From Nitrospirota bacterium (lineage in GTDB: Bacteria; Nitrospirota; Nitrospiria; Nitrospirales; NS-4): a stretch of DNA of 19,714 nt. The stretch lies in the NCBI GenBank assembly GCA_005877565.1, contig VBOK01000034.1:12405-32118 (forward strand), given 5' to 3'. A program made the translations under genes and the position numbers. Shown here in pieces: positions 14,407-19,714 of the stretch (the stretch's first letter is position 1; each line of letters starts with the position of its first letter). The notes under the pieces were generated by a model, which was given only the letters and a program-made list of their open reading frames with translations, searched no databases and had not been told where the DNA came from.

Positions 14407-15285
14407 ATGAACGACAAGTGCCTTGCCGATACAACCGTCCGCCTTCCGGAGATTGGTCTTGGTACCCTCAACTACAAAGGCGGTGTCGAACCCCTCCGAA
14501 CCGGAATCGCCCTAGGAGCGAGCCTGATTGACACGGCTGAGTCCTATGGAACAGAAGAGATCGTCGGCGAAGCGATCCGGGGCAACCGGGACCGTGTTTT
14601 TCTGGCAACCAAAGTTTCACCCACCCACTTCAGACGGCCAGCTTTGCTGCTAGCGGCTGAGCGCAGCCTCCAACGTTTGCGGACTGATTACATCGATCTC
14701 TACCAACTCCACAGGCCGAATTACACCGTTTCGGTCCAAGAGACTATGGCAGCCATGGAAGAGCTGGTGGAACAAGGCAAGATCCGGTTCATTGGGGTGA
14801 GCAACTTCTCTGTGGCGGAGCTCAAAAGAGCACAGGCGGCTTTGTCCAAATACAAGATCGTTTCCAACCAGGTTCGTTACAGTCTGGTGGAACGGAGCAT
14901 CGAGCCAGCGCTCTTGCGCTACTGCCAGGAAAACCGTATCGCCGTAATCGCCTATAGTCCTCTGGCCAAGGGGCTGCCCCACATCAAACTGAGAGATCCG
15001 GAAAACATCCTCGCCCACGTGGCAGCGATGACGGGTAAGACGGAAGCCCAGGTGGCACTGAACTGGTGCATTGCCAAGAACGCGGTGATTGCCATTCCGA
15101 AGGCAACTTCCATCGATCATGTGGTAGAAAACTGCGCTGCCTCGGATTGGCGGCTTTCGCCCGACCAGATCCGGCTTCTTGAAGGCATAGGATTTCGTCG
15201 ACGCGGGCGGCTCGAGGCTGCGCTACGGCGACTGGCCCGTCGCGTTCTCCAAAGGGTTGGCTATCGGCCAGCTTTTCTTTTCTGA
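14407..15285 (+). CDS. Aldo/keto reductase
   Basis: This 292-residue TIM-barrel enzyme is an NADPH-dependent carbonyl reductase. The catalytic tetrad is complete: Asp42 in SLIDTAESYG (39-48), Tyr47 in the same motif, Lys69 in VFLATKV (64-70), and His102 in YIDLYQLHRPN (95-105). GKIRFIGVSNFSVAEL (124-139) and the cofactor segment AIPKATSIDHVVENC (229-243) are typical. The C-terminal about 25 residues are strongly basic (RRRGRLEAALRRLARR), longer and more charged than usual, and could bind membrane or nucleic acid or simply be poorly conserved. Its place between the ATP-grasp gene and the GNAT gene, with tight spacing, suggests it reduces an intermediate of the same short pathway. General detoxification, the usual guess for the family, seems less likely here. 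Confidence 0.92.
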   Translation: MNDKCLADTTVRLPEIGLGTLNYKGGVEPLRTGIALGASLIDTAESYGTEEIVGEAIRGNRDRVFLATKVSPTHFRRPALLLAAERSLQRLRTDYIDLYQLHRPNYTVSVQETMAAMEELVEQGKIRFIGVSNFSVAELKRAQAALSKYKIVSNQVRYSLVERSIEPALLRYCQENRIAVIAYSPLAKGLPHIKLRDPENILAHVAAMTGKTEAQVALNWCIAKNAVIAIPKATSIDHVVENCAASDWRLSPDQIRLLEGIGFRRRGRLEAALRRLARRVLQRVGYRPAFLF

Positions 15286-16385
15286 TGACCCCTTTGTCTA
15301 ACTCAATCGAGGAGCAGATCACGGAACCGTCGGCGAAGCGGGAGATGACCGTCTACTCCCTTGATCCGCTAGAGGATCCGCGTTGGCCAGAGTTCGTCGG
15401 GTGGCACCCGAACGCTTCGGTGTTTCACGCGCCGGGCTGGCTCCGTGCCTTGCAGCGTACTTATCACTATGAGCCGGTCGCTTTCACGACGTCTGCCCCA
15501 ACCGAGCAACTGAGGAACGCCCTCGTTTTTTGCGCTGTTCGGAGCTGGCTCACCGGCCGCAGGCTGGTCTCTTTGCCGTTTTCGGATCACTGTGAGCCAC
15601 TCGTCCACAATTCCGAGGAGTTGAGCACACTTATCCTCTCCGTGCAGCTTAGCCGGAAACGAGAGAGATGGAAGTATGTGGAGATGCGATCGACGAGCTC
15701 TGAACTGCAACTGGAGGGCGGCTTTCACACGGCCCAGACGTTTTACCTGCATCGGCTGGACCTTCGGCCCAGCCTGGATGCCCTGCTGCGCAGCTTCGAC
15801 AAGGATTGCGTTCAACGGAAGATCCGCCGGGCGGAACGAGAAGGACTGACTTACGAGGGGGGACGGAGCGAGTCGCTCCTACAGAAGCTGTACGGCCTCC
15901 TGCGGATCACCCGTCAGCGCCACCACCTCCCTCCGCAACCTCTGGATTGGTTTCGCAACCTTGTCGACTGCCTCGGTGAGGACGCGTGTATCCGCATCGC
16001 TTCCAAGGGCAGCCAGCCGGTGGCGGGAATCCTGACGTTGAGCCACGGGAAGAGGATGGTCTACAAGTACGGTGGATCAGATGCGCGTCTGAACAGTCTG
16101 GGTGGCATGGCGCTGCTCTTCTGGAAGGCCATCCAGGACGCCAAGCAGGCAGGGGCTGAAGAGTTCGACTTGGGGCGGTCCGACTGCGACAACGCGGGTC
16201 TGATCGCTTTCAAGGAGCGTTGGGCAGCGGATCGCTCCACCTTGACCAATTGGCGCTGCCCGGCGGCGGCGAAGCCGTCTCTCACCGATGGGTGGAGGAT
16301 TCAGTTCGCGAAGCAGATCTCCTCTCGACTTCCGGCTAGCATGCTGACCGTGGCCGGCAAGCTTCTTTACCGGCACATCGGCTGA
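15285..16385 (+). CDS. FemAB/BioF2-like GNAT acyltransferase
   Basis: This 366-residue protein has the tandem GNAT layout of FemABX-like enzymes, which transfer aminoacyl or acyl groups to an amine. SVFHAPGWLRALQRTY (45-60) is the classical opening of the family. KDCVQRKIRRAEREGLTYEG (173-192) is the hallmark RKIRRAEREG helix. AGILTLSHGKRMVYKYGGSD (247-266) with FDLGRSDCDNAGLIAFKERW (294-313) makes the acceptor-side core (the usual DFGRS/GLxxFKxxWG pattern). It starts on the last base of the aldo/keto reductase stop (TGATG). An ATG at 15345 is a plausible shorter start because residues 1-20 look unstructured. Relatives in exopolysaccharide clusters are common, but their substrates are mostly unassigned. 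With an ATP-grasp ligase two genes upstream, transfer of an activated acyl or amino-acid group onto an amino sugar is an attractive inference. Confidence 0.9.
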   Translation: MTPLSNSIEEQITEPSAKREMTVYSLDPLEDPRWPEFVGWHPNASVFHAPGWLRALQRTYHYEPVAFTTSAPTEQLRNALVFCAVRSWLTGRRLVSLPFSDHCEPLVHNSEELSTLILSVQLSRKRERWKYVEMRSTSSELQLEGGFHTAQTFYLHRLDLRPSLDALLRSFDKDCVQRKIRRAEREGLTYEGGRSESLLQKLYGLLRITRQRHHLPPQPLDWFRNLVDCLGEDACIRIASKGSQPVAGILTLSHGKRMVYKYGGSDARLNSLGGMALLFWKAIQDAKQAGAEEFDLGRSDCDNAGLIAFKERWAADRSTLTNWRCPAAAKPSLTDGWRIQFAKQISSRLPASMLTVAGKLLYRHIG

Positions 16386-16468
16386 TGTCCACTATCGCCT
16401 CCAATCCCTGTCGATCCCAGTCTGCCTCTCGGTCCGTCCGCCGTTCCGAGCGCGCCGCACGGCGATGA
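16385..16468 (+). CDS. Possible 27-residue coupling peptide bridging GNAT and GT2 genes
   Basis: A frame of 27 codons begins at an ATG on the last base of the GNAT stop (TGATG) and ends with a TGA that overlaps the ATG of the glycosyltransferase (ATGA). The product is rich in Ser and Arg (ends RRSERAARR) and resembles nothing known. If translated, it would carry ribosomes without a break from one gene to the next. It could equally be chance in an 80-base gap. No independent ribosome binding site is seen. Confidence 0.2.
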   Translation: MSTIASNPCRSQSASRSVRRSERAARR

Positions 16469-17370
16469 CCAACGAAACGAAGCATATCAGTGTCTGCATT
16501 TGCACTTATAAGCGGCCACGCTTTCTCAAGCGCTTGTTGGAGGAACTCGGCGGTCAGGACACGAGTGGACTATTCACGTATTCGATCGTGGTTGCCGACA
16601 ACGATCATTTACAATCTGCCAAGGCTGTGGTGTTGAATTTCGCGGCTGCGTCGACTATTCCGATCACGTACTGCGTGGAGCCGCGACAGAATATCGCGCT
16701 GACGCGGAACAAGGCTATCGAGAACGCGAACGGGGACTTCGTCGCCTTCATCGACGACGACGAGTTTCCGACCAAGGGCTGGCTGCTGACTCTGTTCAAG
16801 GCCTGTAACAAATATAACGTGGACGGTGTACTTGGACCAGTGAGGCGGCACTTCGACGAAGAGCCGCCCAAGTGGGTCGTTAAGGGCAAATTCTACGAAC
16901 GGCCGACTTACACGACGGGATTCGTTATCGACTGGAGGAAGGGACGGACCAACAACGTGCTGCTGAAAAAGCGAATCTTCGCGGCCGGCGCCCAGCCGTT
17001 CAGACCGGAATTTCGGACGGGAGAGGACCAGGACTTTTTCAGAAGAATGATCGAGAAGGGACACGTGTTCATCTGGTGCAATGAGGCCGTGGCGTATGAG
17101 GCTGTTCCCCCGATACGCTGGAAACGCATGTTCATGTTAAGAAGGGCTTTGCTCCAGGGGACAGACTCAGTCGTCCATCCGACCTTCGGAGCCCTCGACA
17201 TAGCAAAATCGGTCATCGCTATTCCAGCTTATACGGGCGCGCTGCCGTTTGCTTTGGTGTTGGGACATCACAGGTTCATGATTCTCTTAGTTAAACTCTT
17301 TGATCACATAGGCAGGCTCCTTGCGCTCCTGGGCATCAACCCGATAAGAGAGCCATACGTCACCGATTAA
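16465..17370 (+). CDS. Family 2 glycosyltransferase (ExoM-like)
   Basis: This 301-residue inverting glycosyltransferase works on the cytoplasmic side of the membrane during repeat-unit assembly. It opens HISVCICTYKRPRFLKRLL (7-25), with the nucleotide-binding SIVVADND at 40-47. RQNIALTRNKAIENANGDFV (74-93) leads into the metal-binding FIDDDEFP (95-102), a DDD variant of DxD, followed by GVLGPVRRHFDEEPPKWV. RTGEDQDFFRRM (184-195) supplies the ED catalytic motif. This pattern (CICTY..., FIDDDE, GEDQDFF) is that of succinoglycan ExoM-like enzymes. The C-terminal stretch at about 248-292 is hydrophobic (IAIPAYTGALPFALVLG) and may anchor the enzyme. The start overlaps the end of a possible short coupling frame; no strong ribosome binding site precedes it. 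All expected catalytic residues are present. Donor sugar unknown. Confidence 0.92.
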   Translation: MTNETKHISVCICTYKRPRFLKRLLEELGGQDTSGLFTYSIVVADNDHLQSAKAVVLNFAAASTIPITYCVEPRQNIALTRNKAIENANGDFVAFIDDDEFPTKGWLLTLFKACNKYNVDGVLGPVRRHFDEEPPKWVVKGKFYERPTYTTGFVIDWRKGRTNNVLLKKRIFAAGAQPFRPEFRTGEDQDFFRRMIEKGHVFIWCNEAVAYEAVPPIRWKRMFMLRRALLQGTDSVVHPTFGALDIAKSVIAIPAYTGALPFALVLGHHRFMILLVKLFDHIGRLLALLGINPIREPYVTD

Positions 17371-17379
17371 CAGCAAGAT

Positions 17380-18453
17380 ATGGGCCAGATGGAACGCGAC
17401 ACTTTTATAATCGGGCCGGACGATCCGATCCTGATAACAGGGGCAACCGGCTTCATTGGATCCAGACTGGTAGAGAGCCTTCTGGATCACGGATTCCGCA
17501 ACTTGGTCTGCTTCGCCAGGCCCTCCAGTGACGTGACAAGTCTCGAAGCCGTCGCCAGCCGCCGCGGCATGGGGGCACGAGTGGAAGTGATCAGAGGCAA
17601 TCTTCTGTCTCGCGAGGATTGCAGTACTGCGACCCAGGATGTGGCGGTCATTTTTCACTTGGCCGCGGGCGGAAGCGAGAAGTCCTTTCCCGATGCGTTC
17701 ATGAACTCGGTGGTCACAACGCGGAATCTTCTCGAAGCAAGCCTGCGGCACAAATGCCTGAGGCGGTTTGTCAACATCAGTTCGTTCGCGGTCTATAGCA
17801 ACACCCAGAAACGTCGGTGGAGACTCTTGGACGAGTCATGTCCGGTTGAAATGCGTCCCCAACTGCGGGGTGACGCCTATTGCTTCGCAAAAATCAAACA
17901 GGACGACATCGTGACCGAGTACGGCCAGCGGTTTGGGATCCCGTACGTCATCGTCAGGCCAGGCTATGTCTATGGTCCCGGCAAGGAGAGCATCGCTAGT
18001 CGGGTGGGAATCGATACGTTTGGTGTCTTTCTGCATCTGGGAGGTTCTAACACCATACCGTTCACGTACGTTGATAACTGCGCAGACGCGATCGTACTAG
18101 CCGGGGTGAAGAAAGGAGTGGATGGCGAGGTGTTCAACGTCGTGGACGACGATCTTCCTTCCAGCAGGCGGTTTTTACGGCTGTATAAACAGAATGTCAG
18201 GCGCTTCGCATCCATCTATGTACCACACATTCTGAGTTATGCGCTCTGTTGGCTGTGGGAGAAATATTCGAACTGGTCAGAAGGACAGTTGCCGCCCGCC
18301 TTCAATAGGAGGAGATGGCACGCCTACTGGAAGAAGACGCGTTACACCAATGAAAAATTGAAGGCGCGGCTGGGCTGGACACCAACGGTGCCGATGGCGG
18401 AGGGATTTGGGCGTTATTTCCAAAGCTGCCGGGAAAGAGGAAGGCATGCTTAA
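17380..18453 (+). CDS. NAD-dependent epimerase/dehydratase (extended SDR)
   Basis: This 357-residue extended short-chain dehydrogenase/reductase acts on nucleotide-linked sugars. The cofactor motif is ILITGATGFIGSRLVESLL (17-35). IFHLAAGGSEKSF (91-103), FVNISSFAVYS (130-140) with the catalytic Ser, and YCFAKIKQD (167-175) with the YxxxK pair Tyr167/Lys171 complete the active site. VIVRPGYVYGPG (190-201) and PFTYVDNCADAIVLA (227-241) are the usual substrate-side motifs. The C-terminal RYTNEKLKARLGWTPTVPMA (321-340) is the standard ending. Start ATG 17380 lies nine bases after the glycosyltransferase stop; ATG 17389 is an alternative. The stop overlaps the following oxidoreductase by eight bases, so the two are made together and probably act on the same nucleotide sugar. 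Whether it epimerises, dehydrates or reduces cannot be told. Confidence 0.92.
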   Translation: MGQMERDTFIIGPDDPILITGATGFIGSRLVESLLDHGFRNLVCFARPSSDVTSLEAVASRRGMGARVEVIRGNLLSREDCSTATQDVAVIFHLAAGGSEKSFPDAFMNSVVTTRNLLEASLRHKCLRRFVNISSFAVYSNTQKRRWRLLDESCPVEMRPQLRGDAYCFAKIKQDDIVTEYGQRFGIPYVIVRPGYVYGPGKESIASRVGIDTFGVFLHLGGSNTIPFTYVDNCADAIVLAGVKKGVDGEVFNVVDDDLPSSRRFLRLYKQNVRRFASIYVPHILSYALCWLWEKYSNWSEGQLPPAFNRRRWHAYWKKTRYTNEKLKARLGWTPTVPMAEGFGRYFQSCRERGRHA

Positions 18454-19600
18454 AGTTGCCATCGTGGGATGCGGCAAGATCGCCGATGCTCACGCGTTGC
18501 AGATCCAGAGGATCAAGGGATGCGAGATCGTTGGGGTCTGTGACCGAGAAGAGCTGATGGCACGGCAGCTCTACGAGAGATTCCCAGTCAAGCGGTATTT
18601 CGTCGACTTGACGGACCTTCTGAGTGACGCCCGGCCCGACGTTGTTCACATCACGACGCCGCCGGAAAGCCATTTCGATATCGCGAGGTTTTGCCTGGAA
18701 CAGGGATGCCATGTCTATGTGGAGAAGCCATTCACCCTTTACGAGGAGGAAGCCCAAAGACTTGTTGCACTCGCCAATGAGAAGGGGCTCAAGCTGACGG
18801 CAGGACATGATGAGCAATTCAGCCATGTGGCGAGACGCATGCGAACTCTTGTAGAAAGCGGCTACTTGGGCGGGGTACCGGTGCATATGGAAAGTCATTA
18901 CTGCTATGACCTTGGGGAGCCCGGTTATGCGCGAGCGCTTCTTGGCGACAAGCAACATTGGGTCCGCAGATTGCCGGGAGGACTATTGCACAACATTATC
19001 AGCCATGGCATTGCTCGGATCGCGGAGTTCCTGACCAGCGATTCGCCTCAGGTGATCGCGTACGGCTTTGTGAGTCCGCTACTCAAGAGGATGGACGAAC
19101 GCGAGATCGTAGATGAACTGAGAGTCATCATTTGTGAAGAGGAGCGTACCACGGCCTATTTCACGTTCTCGTCGCAGATGCAGCCCTCGATCCATCAGTT
19201 TCGTATCTATGGCCAGAAAAACGGTCTGATTCTTGATCGGGATCACGAGACATTGATCAAGCTTCGAGGCGGGAGGTTGAAGAGCTACGTCGAGAAGTTC
19301 GTGCCCCCTGTCAGTTTCGCGGGGCAGTATCTCGGGAACCTGATGAAGAACGCACGGACTTTCCTGGCAAGGGATTTCCACATGAATTCTGGGATGAAGT
19401 ATCTGATCGAGTCGTTCTATCGTTCCATCATTCACGGTACGCCGGTGCCTCTCCCGTACCGGGAAATTCTTCTTACCGCGAGAATCATGGATGCCATCTT
19501 TGATCAGCTCCGTGCGAGACGGTCGCAGGTTCGTTCCGAATTCCGAGCGCAGGACCGTGTTCCCTTTGCCCGCACCCCTTCCCCAGTGAGACCGAAATGA
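18446..19600 (+). CDS. Gfo/Idh/MocA family sugar oxidoreductase, second copy
   Basis: The 384-residue NAD(P)-dependent oxidoreductase begins with a Rossmann motif, VAIVGCGKIADAHALQI (4-20), then VHITTPPESHFDIARFCLEQ (67-86), the signature VYVEKPFTLYEEEA (90-103) and GLLHNIISHGIARIAEF (179-195), which holds the His pair used in this family. It is clearly a different subfamily from the copy at the window start: about 70 residues longer in the visible part of the C-terminus, with a hydrophobic-basic segment (FAGQYLGNLMKNARTFLARD). ATG 18446 is chosen because GAGG at 18437-18440 lies five bases upstream and the Rossmann fold follows at once; the frame extends 13 codons further into the SDR gene. 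Coupling to that SDR suggests a two-step modification of one nucleotide sugar. The last 25 residues are Arg/Pro-rich and probably disordered. Confidence 0.93.
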   Translation: MLKVAIVGCGKIADAHALQIQRIKGCEIVGVCDREELMARQLYERFPVKRYFVDLTDLLSDARPDVVHITTPPESHFDIARFCLEQGCHVYVEKPFTLYEEEAQRLVALANEKGLKLTAGHDEQFSHVARRMRTLVESGYLGGVPVHMESHYCYDLGEPGYARALLGDKQHWVRRLPGGLLHNIISHGIARIAEFLTSDSPQVIAYGFVSPLLKRMDEREIVDELRVIICEEERTTAYFTFSSQMQPSIHQFRIYGQKNGLILDRDHETLIKLRGGRLKSYVEKFVPPVSFAGQYLGNLMKNARTFLARDFHMNSGMKYLIESFYRSIIHGTPVPLPYREILLTARIMDAIFDQLRARRSQVRSEFRAQDRVPFARTPSPVRPK

Positions 19601-19607
19601 CATCGCC

Positions 19608-19714
19608 ATGCCACCATATCGGGCACTTGTCGTCTTTACTTCGACGCAGACCGTTGGCGCGGAGTTGACCCGGCGCGGGCATCCGGTGACCTTGCCCGAG
19701 CGGCGTTACCAGGT
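19608..19714 (+). CDS. Start of an unidentified gene, cut by the window end
   Basis: A frame opens at ATG 19608, seven bases after the preceding stop, and stays open to the last base (35 codons). The peptide begins MPPYRALVVFTST, then GAELTRRGHPVTL. A hydrophobic strand followed by an E-L-x-R-R-G-H-x-V-T helix-strand turn is common at the start of GT-B glycosyltransferases, which would suit the locus. However, the usual Gly-rich loop is not seen and the fragment is too short to decide. No clear ribosome binding site. The ATG at 19597 that overlaps the preceding stop opens only a 23-codon frame. Confidence 0.4.
   Translation, partial: MPPYRALVVFTSTQTVGAELTRRGHPVTLPERRYQ

Noticed and set aside
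1..19714. CRISPR arrays, tRNA or rRNA genes, insertion sequences, phage genes
   Set aside because: No regular direct repeats, no cloverleaf-like stretch and no transposase, integrase or phage motifs were seen on either strand.

Overview
The window is one continuous stretch of a surface-polysaccharide (exopolysaccharide, capsule or O-antigen) biosynthesis locus. All convincing genes lie on the plus strand with overlaps or short gaps, and both ends cut through genes. No rRNA, tRNA, transposase, CRISPR array, flippase, polymerase, export protein or exosortase is visible, so the functional cluster must extend beyond the window. The host is a GC-rich bacterium, probably an uncultured soil or sediment lineage. 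The degenerate-GGDEF sugar transferase and the AlgD / glycosyltransferase / deacetylase run remind me of polysaccharide clusters from Acidobacteria, Methylomirabilota/Rokubacteria and Nitrospirae-like genomes, but that is recollection, not a measurement.

Layout. Block A (1-3903, GC-rich): the 3' part of a Gfo/Idh/MocA sugar oxidoreductase, a polyprenyl-phosphate sugar-1-phosphate transferase with a degenerate GGDEF-like N-terminus (the initiating enzyme), a left-handed beta-helix N-acetyltransferase and a DegT/DnrJ-type PLP aminotransferase. Oxidoreductase, aminotransferase and acetyltransferase together match the WbpB/WbpE/WbpD logic for 2,3-diacetamido-2,3-dideoxy uronic acid. A gene-poor stretch of about 300 bases (3904-4208) follows. 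Block B (4209-7051, lower GC): a GT2 glycosyltransferase and an AsnB-type glutamine amidotransferase. Block C (7095-11062, GC-rich): an AlgD-type GDP-mannose 6-dehydrogenase, a GT4 glycosyltransferase that appears to carry an internal in-frame deletion, a small membrane-anchored protein of unknown function and a polysaccharide-deacetylase-like protein.

Block D (11136-11900) is a clearly AT-rich class I methyltransferase. Block E (12020-16385) is a tight run of four enzymes that are not glycosyltransferases: an FAD-dependent oxidoreductase, an ATP-grasp ligase, an aldo/keto reductase and a FemAB/BioF2-like GNAT acyltransferase. Block F (16465-end) holds a GT2 glycosyltransferase, an extended SDR epimerase/dehydratase translationally coupled to a second Gfo/Idh/MocA oxidoreductase, and the first 35 codons of another gene.

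How they may work together (inference): the sugar transferase loads the first sugar phosphate on the lipid carrier; the GT2 and GT4 enzymes extend the repeat unit; AlgD, the two Gfo/Idh enzymes, the aminotransferase, acetyltransferase and SDR supply unusual (amino)uronic acids; AsnB may turn a uronic acid into a uronamide; the methyltransferase, deacetylase and block E enzymes add non-sugar decorations, possibly through an amide-linked acyl or amino-acid substituent. Block E combined with AsnB is the most promising candidate for something not yet described.
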